From NCBI GenBank assembly GCA_031267475.1, contig JAIRZA010000153.1, positions 1 through 6,001 of the forward strand: DNA of 6,001 nt. The letters are read 5' to 3'. How positions within the stretch are numbered: position 1 is the first letter of the stretch; every line of letters starts with the position of its first letter. The notes under the pieces are model-generated. The model ran no database searches, was not told where the DNA came from, and was given only the letters and a program-made list of their open reading frames with translations. The DNA comes from Spirochaetaceae bacterium (GTDB lineage Bacteria; Spirochaetota; Spirochaetia; Treponematales; Breznakiellaceae). Shown piece by piece: positions 1 through 5,909 of the stretch. The position numbers and the translations under genes were made by a program.

Positions 1-260
1 AAGTACGACCTGTGGATTCCAAAATGGCGGCAGGTAAGCGAAGCGTCCGGCTTTCCGCTGCTGGCTCAACGCTGCGCGTTGAGCTCCGGAGTTTGCGCTT
101 GCGCAAACTCCACCAGCCCTGATTTCTGGGAATACCAGTCGAATACTTCGAGCCTGAACTTAGCTTTGGTAGAAAGCTCTGTTGTTGACAGACGCGACAT
201 CTGTCGCAGATGCGGGATTGCCGTTACAATTTGTGCGGGACGCCCTATTAAACCTTTCAT
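1..260 (-). pseudogene. Interrupted N-terminal part of an rve/IS481-like transposase
   Basis: Translation starts at ATG 260 behind a strong GGAGG (271-267) six bases upstream. The product runs through LSTKAKFRLEVFDWYSQKSG, which resembles the N-terminal helix of integrase-type transposases, and then enters a palindromic stretch that ends in TGA (68-66). Directly after the stop, in the same frame, it continues SGKPDASLTCRHFGIHRSY, the typical second part of that helix-turn-helix, and leaves the window at base 1. The domain is therefore split by an insert of roughly 12-20 codons carrying an in-frame stop. Without readthrough the product is a 64-residue peptide with no catalytic domain. The match is by recalled family resemblance; the DDE domain lies outside the window. 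The gene would be intact if the insert were absent. Confidence 0.7.
60..117. repeat. Double-hairpin palindromic insert
   Basis: There are two adjacent perfect inverted repeats. The first pairs GCTCAACGC (64-72) with GCGTTGAGC (76-84) around a 3-base loop. The second pairs GGAGTTTGCGC (88-98) with GCGCAAACTCC (101-111) around a 2-base loop. An outer pair, GCTGG (60-64) with CCAGC (113-117), brackets both and would close a three-way junction; it shares base 64 with the first stem. Both stems have a GCGC-type tip and unrelated bases below. The block sits inside the transposase helix-turn-helix and looks like a small REP-like or palindromic element. The boundaries are approximate. Confidence 0.75.
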
Positions 261-301
261 GGTTTGCCTCCGTGTTTGAATGGGTTCTTTTTAATTTTTC
301 C

Positions 302-310
302 ATTCTATCA
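302..310 (-). promoter_or_regulatory. Extended -10 promoter of the transposase
   Basis: On the minus strand TGA is followed directly by TAGAAT, an extended -10 (TGn plus a 5/6 match to TATAAT). It lies about 40 bases before the transposase ATG. No good -35 is present at 17 bases, which fits an extended -10 promoter. Confidence 0.45.
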
Positions 311-371
311 CAAAAGGCGGGGTGTCCTATTTGTTTCTGCGTATGGTCACATAGTGAGTAGGGACACTGCC

Positions 372-400
372 TTGACATCTGTCCTGTTATTACTGAAAAT
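372..400 (+). promoter_or_regulatory. Putative sigma70 promoter of the ComFB gene
   Basis: There is a perfect TTGACA (372-377), a 17-base spacer and a weak -10 GAAAAT (395-400, 4/6). It lies just outside the insertion-sequence end and 25 bases before the start codon. A better-looking TATAAA (406-411) is too far from this -35. Confidence 0.45.
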
Positions 401-413
401 TAAGCTATAAAGT

Positions 414-419
414 AAGGAG
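414..419 (+). promoter_or_regulatory. Ribosome binding site of the ComFB gene
   Basis: AAGGAG lies five bases before ATG 425, which fixes that start. Confidence 0.8.
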
Positions 420-424
420 CGGGC

Positions 425-1165
425 ATGGAAATCCATAATGTAATGGAAGAGTTGGTTTTTTCGGAAGTTGATAAAGTTTGCGCTGTTATTAAACAAGATA
501 AAATACAGAATGTTTGCACTTGCGCGCAGTGCCGTTTAGACGCCGCCTGTTACGCGCTGAATCGTTTGGAGCCGCATTATATAGTTTCAAGTCGCGGTAT
601 TCTGCGGGAAGAACATTTTGATGTGGAAAATATGCAAAAGCTGGCGGATATTACTAGTCTTGTTTATCAGGGTTTAAGGCAGGTAAATATAAACCGCCGT
701 CCAGGGTTTGACCATTACGACCGCGAGGCGCATAAAGATGTAGAGGCTGCGGCTTACTTTAACATTCCGGTAATAATCGGCAGCGTGTTTAACGGACGTA
801 CATTCGAGCCAGTTGCTGGTATAGATGTGGGTTTGCTTTTGAATTGCGAGTTGGCGCAAATGAAAGACGCTAATTGGCAGAATCCGTGTAGGCTTATTAA
901 AAAAACTGAGGGTTCGTTTACTTTTTGGCCGATAAGTATACCTGCAAAAAAAGCCGGCGAGCAAAAGATTTTTAAGTTTTCGGTAAAAGCGCCGCTGTTG
1001 GAGGGGGCGAATAGATTTCCGGCGCTTATTCATCACTTTGAACTGTCTATTGTAAGCGAAAAAGAGCTTGTAAACTCAATTGCCATGAATCGTACGCACA
1101 AGATTTCGGATTTGTATATGTTTGATATTGAAGAGGGTGAAGAAAACGCAAATGGGGTGTTCTAA
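425..1165 (+). CDS. ComFB-family protein with a long C-terminal extension
   Basis: This is a 246-residue protein. Residues 1-95 fit the ComFB domain (late competence protein family): an N-terminal NVMEELVFSEVDKV helix, a CxCxxC cluster at C31, C33 and C36, then RLDAACYALNRLEPHYIVSSRG. ComFB domains are usually about 90-100 residues. Cyanobacterial members have been shown to bind cyclic di-GMP, and the Bacillus gene lies in the comF competence operon without a clear competence role. Residues 96-246 are an extension I do not recognise: probably beta-rich in the middle (about 115-212), with an acidic tail. There is no signal peptide or membrane segment, so it should be cytoplasmic. It is monocistronic and convergent with the FliL-like gene, 46 bases apart. 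The start is set by AAGGAG. The domain call is confident; the cellular role is not known. Confidence 0.82.
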   Translation: MEIHNVMEELVFSEVDKVCAVIKQDKIQNVCTCAQCRLDAACYALNRLEPHYIVSSRGILREEHFDVENMQKLADITSLVYQGLRQVNINRRPGFDHYDREAHKDVEAAAYFNIPVIIGSVFNGRTFEPVAGIDVGLLLNCELAQMKDANWQNPCRLIKKTEGSFTFWPISIPAKKAGEQKIFKFSVKAPLLEGANRFPALIHHFELSIVSEKELVNSIAMNRTHKISDLYMFDIEEGEENANGVF

Positions 1166-1211
1166 TGGGGTAGAAGGTCGCTGATTGGCCGCAAGCTGTC
1201 CGCGCCCCGCC

Positions 1212-1718
1212 CTAGTCTATTATCATGAATTCAGAAAAATATAGTTCTTTTATCTTCCCTAAGTACAGTAGCGCGTTGTAGCGGGAAAGCAGTTCTTGTT
1301 TCAGCGCTGGTTCGCCGGTTAACAATGGGCTGTTCTCTGGAATGGACGCGAAATAATTGAGTGTTGCAGAGCGGAATTTATCAACGTTGAGCGAGAGTTC
1401 CTCAAGGAAGGATCTGTCGGCGGCATTATAGGGGAATTCTATTGCTATGATAACGGCGGCCTCGCTGGTGGCGGTCCCGCTGTCCGCCGAAGCGCCGCTC
1501 TGTCGTCCTGATGGGGCGAGTCTTGCCCGTAGTCTGCCTATTCCGGTAAATATGGGTGTGCTGGTTTCATGTTCCGCTGTTTGCTTTTCAGCGGGGATAT
1601 TTTGCGGTCTTATGGCTAGCGCCCAAATAGTTCCCAGCGTGATAGCGATGATCAGTGTTGCCAGAATGCCGGTTAAGACGCGCTCCGGCAAAGCGCGTCT
1701 ATTCCGCGTTGTAGTCAA
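1212..1718 (-). CDS. FliL-like membrane-anchored protein
   Basis: Up to 168 residues. There is a short basic N-terminus, one membrane segment (about 15-36, VLTGILATLIIAITLGTIWA), a Ser/Ala/Gly-rich linker (about 45-87) and a C-terminal domain (about 88-167) ending GKIKELYFSEFMIID. The FliL family ends in the same way (K-V-K-D-V-Y-F-T-E-F-V) after a helix and an L-L-type segment, and has the same single N-terminal anchor. FliL acts at the flagellar basal body and stator. This copy lies next to apt rather than in a flagellar operon, so it may be a divergent paralogue. The longest frame opens with TTG at 1718-1716, overlapping apt by 20 bases and lacking a clear Shine-Dalgarno. A second TTG at 1691-1689 (residue 10) is also possible. 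Translational coupling to apt is likely. Confidence 0.6.
   Translation of the reverse strand: MTTTRNRRALPERVLTGILATLIIAITLGTIWALAIRPQNIPAEKQTAEHETSTPIFTGIGRLRARLAPSGRQSGASADSGTATSEAAVIIAIEFPYNAADRSFLEELSLNVDKFRSATLNYFASIPENSPLLTGEPALKQELLSRYNALLYLGKIKELYFSEFMIID
1676..1700 (-). promoter_or_regulatory. Hairpin over the apt stop and FliL-like start
   Basis: AGACGCGCT (1676-1684) and AGCGCGTCT (1692-1700) form a perfect 9-bp stem with a 7-base loop. In the minus-strand mRNA it begins within the apt stop codon TAG, and the alternative TTG start of the next gene (1691-1689) lies at the loop. It is not followed by a T-run, so an intrinsic terminator is unlikely. Control of translation or mRNA processing between the two genes is an inference. 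Confidence 0.55.
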
Positions 1719-2229
1719 TGAGTGTGGTTACTGTTATTCCGCTAAGTTTTTTGTCGTACTCAAAAAAAGGGAGTCCGATAATTCCAAAAATTTCAGGGAC
1801 AACCGCGCCCGCGCTGGTTAATAGTTTACGAGCCGCGCGGAGGGTGCCGCCTGTAGCTATAAGGTCGTCAATCATTAAGATTTTGTCGCCCTTTCTTATG
1901 TCTTCGTGGTTTAGTTCTATTTCGGCTGTGCCGTATTCAAGTTCAAAGGTTTCGCTTGTGGTTTTTCGCGGCAGTTTCCCTTTTTTTCTGACTAGTATCA
2001 ACGGGAGTCCTATGCGGTAAGCAAATGGGGCCGCAAATATAAAGCCTCTCGCCTCAATCGCGGCGACTGCGTCAAATTTTTTATCTTTATATATCTCAAC
2101 CATGCGGTCGATGCAGTAGCTAAAGGCTTTGGGTGTGGTTAGAACGCCGGTAATGTCATAGAATAGTATGCCTTTTTTGGGGAAATCCGGCACTTTATAA
2201 ATATAATCATCAAGATTGATCTCATTCAT
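1699..2229 (-). CDS. apt: Adenine phosphoribosyltransferase
   Basis: A 176-residue, full-length Apt, which makes AMP and pyrophosphate from adenine and PRPP in cytoplasmic purine salvage. The N-terminal VPDFPKKGILFYDITGVL (residues 13-30) is the typical Apt hood signature. EARGFIFAAPFAY (59-71) and the mobile-loop region RKKGKLPRKT (81-90) follow. The PRPP-binding motif ILMIDDLIATGGTL is at 117-130. The start is ATG 2229, with only a weak AGG upstream. It is the first gene of a unit with the overlapping FliL-like gene. On the plus strand this region is T-rich, so the coding strand is A-rich, unlike the PFP gene on the same strand. The call is secure. Confidence 0.95.
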   Translation of the reverse strand: MNEINLDDYIYKVPDFPKKGILFYDITGVLTTPKAFSYCIDRMVEIYKDKKFDAVAAIEARGFIFAAPFAYRIGLPLILVRKKGKLPRKTTSETFELEYGTAEIELNHEDIRKGDKILMIDDLIATGGTLRAARKLLTSAGAVVPEIFGIIGLPFFEYDKKLSGITVTTLIDYNAE

Positions 2230-2235
2230 AACAAA

Positions 2236-2264
2236 AACCTATACAATCGTTCTGTTCCTGTCAA
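2236..2264 (-). promoter_or_regulatory. Putative apt promoter
   Basis: A perfect TTGACA (2264-2259) is followed by TATAGG (2243-2238) after 15 bases, or TAGGTT (2241-2236) after 17. Either places the transcription start within a few bases of ATG 2229, leaving almost no leader. This agrees with the lack of a strong Shine-Dalgarno. Confidence 0.45.
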
Positions 2265-2282
2265 GCCCGTCCCGCCAGCCTG

Positions 2283-2640
2283 TGTCAACGTTCAATAGAA
2301 ATGTCATATTAGACGACATCGGACGCAGGCCGGTTTGCCTCCTTTTTTGATAGTATTTCTATAAAGTTAAGCGTGATTGCAAGCCGCGGGATACATATCG
2401 CGCCGTCCAGTTTCTTCTGCACGTCGAGATATCCGCCATGCGCAGTTTTTTTGACCAGCCGGTCTTGGTCAAGCCCGTGATTGCGTTCCACCCGCCCCTT
2501 GGCTTGCGGGCTGTTCGCCGGGATGACCTCGACGCCCGGCTTGGCGCAGGCTTTGCCGAAATGACTTTTCGGTTTGCTTATCCCCGCCGGAAGTTCGGCG
2601 TCTGCCGGCTCGCGGGTCGGGACAAAGGCGTTTTACGGTC
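2283..2640 (-). mobile_element. Remnant of an ISNCY-like insertion sequence
   Basis: A decayed transposase is followed on the minus strand by a noncoding tail reading TGACATTTCTATTGAACG and then TTGACA (2288-2283). That tail resembles the terminal region of ISNCY-type elements as I recall them. The other end is missing: recognisable transposase sequence begins near 2640. The terminus at about 2283 is an inference. Confidence 0.4.
2359..2640 (-). pseudogene. Frameshifted C-terminal ISNCY-like transposase fragment
   Basis: Read on the minus strand with frame corrections, this gives DRK / AFVPTREPADAELPAGISKP, then SHFGKAC, VEVIPANSPQAKGRVERNHG, LDQDRLVKK / LRMADIST and NWTARYVSRGLQSRL before TAG (2361-2359). 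The SPQAKGRVER block carries the catalytic Glu of this DDE family, and NWTARY resembles the family's C-terminal NDWTVRY segment. There are two frame breaks, both in A-runs. The run at 2634-2631 has 4 A where 5 would give DRKNAFV, and the run at 2452-2446 has 7 A where 6 would give LVKKLRM. About 40-80 residues normally lie between IST and NDW, so an internal deletion is also likely. The N-terminal part and first catalytic Asp are absent, so the gene cannot be functional. Confidence 0.75.
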
Positions 2641-2735
2641 GCATCTATGCACGGCGCGGCGGACATATTTGTTTCCGCGTCCTGTCAGCATTTTGTCCGT
2701 AATCACAGCGAACAGAAAATTGCTTTCGCGGCTCA

Positions 2736-2764
2736 TTGAAAAAAACTTTTTTGAAAGAGATAAT
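2736..2764 (+). promoter_or_regulatory. Sigma70-like promoter of the small membrane protein
   Basis: TTGAAA (2736-2741), a 17-base spacer and GATAAT (2759-2764, 5/6) form a good promoter. Transcription would start about seven bases on, at or very near ATG 2771, implying a leaderless or almost leaderless mRNA. The spacer holds a short A7-C-T6 symmetric stretch (2739-2752). Confidence 0.5.
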
Positions 2765-2770
2765 AATGCA

Positions 2771-3079
2771 ATGGACAGCGGCACACTCGTTTTGATAACC
2801 ACACGCATACTCTTTTCCGCGGCGGCGGCGGTCTTTGCAATCGTGGTATGGTCAAAAACACGAGACGCGGTATGGATGCTGCTCGTTCTAGGCGTAGTGT
2901 CGTCATACATTGAAACAGTCTACTCGGTTTTAGAAATGTTCGGCATCACCGAAAATATCTTTCCGGCAATAGACTCTGTACCAATCTTAACAATAGCCGT
3001 CTCGTGCCTGCCGTCAGCCTTTTTTATCGCCGCCTTCTGCCTATTCCTTGCAAAACGCAAACGAAAGATGATCAATTAG
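2771..3079 (+). CDS. Small three-helix membrane protein, function unknown
   Basis: A 102-residue protein from ATG 2771. Three hydrophobic segments are visible: about 6-27 (LVLITTRILFSAAAAVFAIV), about 35-55 (WMLLVLGVVSSYIETVYSVL) and about 72-93 (ILTIAVSCLPSAFFIAAFCL). A basic KRKRK tail follows, which should lie in the cytoplasm. An acidic residue (Glu) sits within the second helix. I do not recognise the family. The reading frame is open further upstream to 2438, but that part is antisense to the IS remnant, so I chose the ATG beside the promoter; GAAAGAG (2753-2759) is a weak possible Shine-Dalgarno. The coding strand is C-rich, opposite to the ComFB gene on the same strand. The stop TAG is followed at once by 14 C. 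Confidence 0.7.
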   Translation: MDSGTLVLITTRILFSAAAAVFAIVVWSKTRDAVWMLLVLGVVSSYIETVYSVLEMFGITENIFPAIDSVPILTIAVSCLPSAFFIAAFCLFLAKRKRKMIN

Positions 3080-3093
3080 CCCCCCCCCCCCCC
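3080..3093. repeat. Poly-C tract (C14)
   Basis: Fourteen C in a row start at the base after the membrane-protein stop codon, between two convergent genes. Such tracts slip in replication. This one is outside both reading frames, so it would not switch either protein on or off directly. The exact length may be uncertain in the assembly. Confidence 0.9.
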
Positions 3094-3118
3094 ACCACAC
3101 CCGTATCACCTTAAAAAA

Positions 3119-3970
3119 TCATTCATAAACAACAATAGGAGTATTCACCACACCCGCGCTTGCAAACGCTGATTTCAAAAACCCAGCGCGCTCTTCAAGA
3201 GAAACCAGCGGAAGCGCCGCGCACACAGGATCGCTAGGACTTGGACGCGCCTTGCCATAAATTTGCACCAGCCGCGTATTCCCATAACTCGCAATTTCCG
3301 CCGTAAGCCCCGCCCACGCGCGAATTTCTTCAACAGACGGCGCCGCGCCATTTACCGAACAATGCATAGTTTGAATAACACACTCATTTTGCCGCGCAAA
3401 TTTTTTTAGGGCCCCGGTAAGCAATTCAAAATCAACAGCGCAGTCGTCCATCTTTTTGTACCAGTCCGCGCCGCCGGCGTCAAGTTTTAACCAGAGCTTC
3501 AACAACACCGGCGGACGCGCGCAGTCTTGCAGCAAATTGAAACAATCCTCGCGCAAAAGCCCCGTACCGTTGCTTATCACAACAATATCAACACCATCAT
3601 TTTTAAGCAAAGAATCTCGCAAGTCAGACACCAGCCGCAAGGCCTCGGCGAAGTCGCGTGAAAGAGTAGGCTCGCCGTTTCCGGAAAAACAAATATCTCT
3701 TACCGGAATATTCCGCGAGGCGGCATAGACAATAGCCTTTCGCAGACCGCGCTCCATTGAATCTAGCGAAAAACTTACACTATTCGAGAACGGAAAAACC
3801 TCGCAGTACCTGCAATTAAAATTACAATACTTCTTATCAGGATATAAATTTACACCAATCGAAAGCCCTTGCGACCTGCGCGAGTAAACAGGATACACAA
3901 CAAGCCCCTCTTCTCTGCCGCGATGATTTTCGATTGATTCCACATCACAATCGCCACTAGAAACCAACAT
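3119..3970 (-). CDS. Radical SAM protein (COG0731-like)
   Basis: A 283-residue cytoplasmic radical SAM enzyme. The 4Fe-4S ligands are in CNFNCRYC (C49, C53, C56; CxxxCxxC). SGNGEPTLS (96-104) is the GGE-type SAM-binding motif, and VISNGTGLL (131-139) is the next conserved strand. YPVYSRRSQGLSIGVNLYP (26-44) before the cysteines and LKLDAGGADWYKKM (161-174) match the COG0731 pattern, which includes wyosine-type tRNA enzymes and many uncharacterised bacterial proteins. The substrate cannot be told from the sequence. ATG 3970 directly follows the TGA of the PFP gene, so the two genes are translationally coupled; GAGGG about ten bases upstream can act as the ribosome site. The gene is convergent with the membrane-protein gene, and no terminator is visible. 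Confidence 0.85.
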   Translation of the reverse strand: MLVSSGDCDVESIENHRGREEGLVVYPVYSRRSQGLSIGVNLYPDKKYCNFNCRYCEVFPFSNSVSFSLDSMERGLRKAIVYAASRNIPVRDICFSGNGEPTLSRDFAEALRLVSDLRDSLLKNDGVDIVVISNGTGLLREDCFNLLQDCARPPVLLKLWLKLDAGGADWYKKMDDCAVDFELLTGALKKFARQNECVIQTMHCSVNGAAPSVEEIRAWAGLTAEIASYGNTRLVQIYGKARPSPSDPVCAALPLVSLEERAGFLKSAFASAGVVNTPIVVYE

Positions 3971-5635
3971 TCATTTTATACCCTCATGCTCCAGCTTCAA
4001 CGTTATAGTCGTTTGTCCGCAGACCTCTTGCGGCCCGTAATACTGTATCGCGCCCGGGTACCTAAAGCAGGTTTTCAAAGCAAGCTCGTCCCTCATCGCC
4101 GCAAACGCCTTGAACGGCGCTCCGTCCAAATCGACAAGAGCTTTCTTAATAACCGGCTTATTTTTACCCTTGCGCCGCTCCATGTTCATCAGCATAGTGA
4201 TAGGCACACCGCCCGCGTCCCATTCAGAAGCTGGGGCGGCAAGATGACGAACACTTGAAACATAGCCGGTGAGCCCGGCGGCTATTAGAGCGAACGCGCT
4301 AAAACCCAGAGTATAACAATAATCCGCGTCAAAATTACTTGGAAAAGCCGCCCGGCCCTCATACCCAAAAAAGTGCCCGTGAGTCGAAAAACTCCCGTTA
4401 AACTTACCAGCGGTTTTTAGACCCGCAATCTGTTTTTCCGTAAGACGCATCAACAATTTTTCCGTGTCTATACGGGAAACCTGCACATTTCCGTGCGGAT
4501 CGCGGTCTATAAGCAACTGCTTGGCGATTTCCTCCGGCAGTTCGTTAAACAGCGCCGCGGACGCAGGTGAAAGCTTGGTCATGAGCCACGCGCTTTGCTC
4601 CGAAAAAGTCTTCGCTTTATCAAATTCTGATTTATGTTGAGCCATAATATCGTTTAATTCCGAAATAAGCGCCTTTACCTCAGGAATAAATTCAACAAGC
4701 CCTTCCGGTATTAGAATAATGCCGAAATTTTCATTATTTTCAGAGCGCTTTAACACAGACGCGCATATTTTATCAACAATTTGCGCAAGCGAAACACGCT
4801 TTGCCTCAATTTCTTCCGATATAAAACAAAGATTAGGACGAGTTTGCAAGGCCGCTTCAAGCGCAATGTGGCTGGCGGCCCGTCCCATAAGTTTTACAAA
4901 GTGCCAGTATTTTTTAGCGCTGTCAGCATCCCGCGCTATATTTCCAATAAGCTCGCTATAAGTCTTGGCGGCGGTATCGAAACCAAACGACGCCTCAATA
5001 TGCTCGTGCTTCAAATCGCCGTCTATCGTCTTAGGGCATCCTATCACCTGAATCCCGGCGCCCTTATCCAAGAAATACTCAGCCAGAAGCCCGGCGTTTG
5101 TATTGCTGTCATCGCCCCCGATTATCACAAGCGCGTTCAATTTAAGTTTTTGAGCGGTGTCTAGCGAAGCCGAAAACTGCTCCGGTGTTTCAATTTTTGT
5201 ACGCCCGGAGCCTATCATATCAAAACCGCCCGTGTTCCGGTATTTATCCACCAATTCAGCGTCTATTTCTATATATTTACCGTCTGTAAGACCGGACGGG
5301 CCGCCAAGAAAGCCGTATAATTTTGAAGCGGGATTGCCTTTTTTTAGGCCGTCAAACAGTCCGGCGATAACGTTATGACCACCCGGCGCCTGCCCGCCGG
5401 AAAGAATCACGCCCACATTCAAAAGCCGCCTGTTTTTTTCGCTTTTGCCCTTTACGAAACGCGCCACAGGCTGTCCGTAGCTGTGCTTAAACACAGCCTT
5501 GATTTCCTCATGATCGGAAAGCGCTTCCGTCGCCCCGCCCATTTCTACAGCCAATTCTTCTAGACCACCCGCCAGAATCGCGGGCAGTTTTGCTTTGTAC
5601 TCATAACGAGCCTTATGAAAATTTGAAAGTTCCAT
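3971..5635 (-). CDS. pfp: Pyrophosphate-fructose 6-phosphate 1-phosphotransferase, long form
   Basis: A 554-residue protein, the size of the long PPi-PFK group found in spirochaetes (PfpB type) and plant PFP subunits. It phosphorylates fructose 6-phosphate with pyrophosphate, reversibly, in cytoplasmic glycolysis or gluconeogenesis. Key motifs are GGQAPGGHN (80-88), GGDDSNTNA (173-181), PKTIDGDLKH (201-210, catalytic D205), MGR (250-252) and PEGL (310-313). Asp at 176 (GGDDS rather than GGDGS) and Lys 202 (PKTIDGD rather than PGTIDND) are the residues that mark PPi rather than ATP use. The start ATG 5635 has a GGAGGA site five bases upstream. It is the first gene of a unit with the radical SAM gene, stop and start directly adjacent. 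The coding strand is G/T-rich. Identification is secure. Confidence 0.95.
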   Translation of the reverse strand: MELSNFHKARYEYKAKLPAILAGGLEELAVEMGGATEALSDHEEIKAVFKHSYGQPVARFVKGKSEKNRRLLNVGVILSGGQAPGGHNVIAGLFDGLKKGNPASKLYGFLGGPSGLTDGKYIEIDAELVDKYRNTGGFDMIGSGRTKIETPEQFSASLDTAQKLKLNALVIIGGDDSNTNAGLLAEYFLDKGAGIQVIGCPKTIDGDLKHEHIEASFGFDTAAKTYSELIGNIARDADSAKKYWHFVKLMGRAASHIALEAALQTRPNLCFISEEIEAKRVSLAQIVDKICASVLKRSENNENFGIILIPEGLVEFIPEVKALISELNDIMAQHKSEFDKAKTFSEQSAWLMTKLSPASAALFNELPEEIAKQLLIDRDPHGNVQVSRIDTEKLLMRLTEKQIAGLKTAGKFNGSFSTHGHFFGYEGRAAFPSNFDADYCYTLGFSAFALIAAGLTGYVSSVRHLAAPASEWDAGGVPITMLMNMERRKGKNKPVIKKALVDLDGAPFKAFAAMRDELALKTCFRYPGAIQYYGPQEVCGQTTITLKLEHEGIK

Positions 5636-5909
5636 AACAATCCTCCAAAAAACGCCGGAATGAAACCCCCTGCTACGGGCTTATAAATACTGCATAAATC
5701 ACGAGGCTCGTTCTGCAAGGAATTTTTATTAGCTTCGGGACACAACCCGTCTACAAAGAAAATTTTAGCACACTTGCGCTAATTTATGGAAGTCCGCGCA
5801 AAAACAATAAACCCGACTCGGCAACATGGCATCGCCCTGTTTTGTTTCGCAATGATGAATCTATCCGAAAAATCTGGAATGAAGTATGATTATTGGGCAA
5901 GGAGAATAA
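5636..5909. other. Divergent intergenic region
   Basis: This lies between the PFP start and the next plus-strand gene. It holds the PFP ribosome site GGAGGA (5646-5641, minus strand) and AT-rich stretches that must contain the PFP promoter. TTGCAG with TATGCA at 16 bases (minus strand, about 5720-5693) is a weak candidate. I see no RNA gene, riboswitch or terminator here. Confidence 0.5.
5885..5890 (+). promoter_or_regulatory. Possible -10 element of the right-end gene
   Basis: TATGAT (5/6) lies 19 bases before ATG 5910. There is no convincing -35 at 16-18 bases, so this is tentative. Confidence 0.3.

Larger units (their letters stand above)
1..366 (-). mobile_element. 5' end of an insertion sequence (IS481/rve-like), cut by the window edge
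   Basis: The minus strand reads from a probable terminus near 366 (TGTCCCTACT going inward) through an untranslated leader into an N-terminal transposase fragment that leaves the window at base 1. GTGTCC (322-327) and GGACAC (362-367) form an inverted pair inside the end, which could be a transposase binding site. The exact terminus is inferred from the TGT-type end; no second end or target duplication is visible. The plus-strand ComFB promoter begins only a few bases outside it. Confidence 0.5.

Noticed and set aside
64..84. Resemblance to an integron attC site: GCTCAAC and GTTGAGC fit the RYYYAAC / GTTRRRY core pair.
   Set aside because: The two cores are only seven bases apart, far below the size of an attC site, and there is no L box, spacer or cassette layout. 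It is better seen as a simple hairpin.
160..378. A 72-codon open frame on the minus strand.
   Set aside because: It is in a different frame from the transposase, has no ribosome site and runs across the IS leader and terminus.
1166..1211. A bidirectional terminator between the ComFB and FliL-like genes.
   Set aside because: I found no stem of useful length followed by a T-run on either strand.
2230..2310. A dif or other terminus site to explain the skew change.
   Set aside because: No 28-base dif-like sequence was found by eye here or in the rest of the 2230-2770 region.
2309..2666. Two separate small minus-strand open frames (2309-2491 and 2469-2666).
   Set aside because: They are out-of-frame or shifted readings of the single broken transposase remnant, not independent genes. 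A KEANRP stretch near 2345 looked like a transposase motif but fits less well than the NWTARY end in the other frame.
2438..2770. A longer N-terminus for the small membrane protein.
   Set aside because: This stretch is antisense to the transposase remnant and is polar and Arg-rich. A promoter and ATG lie at the start of the hydrophobic part.
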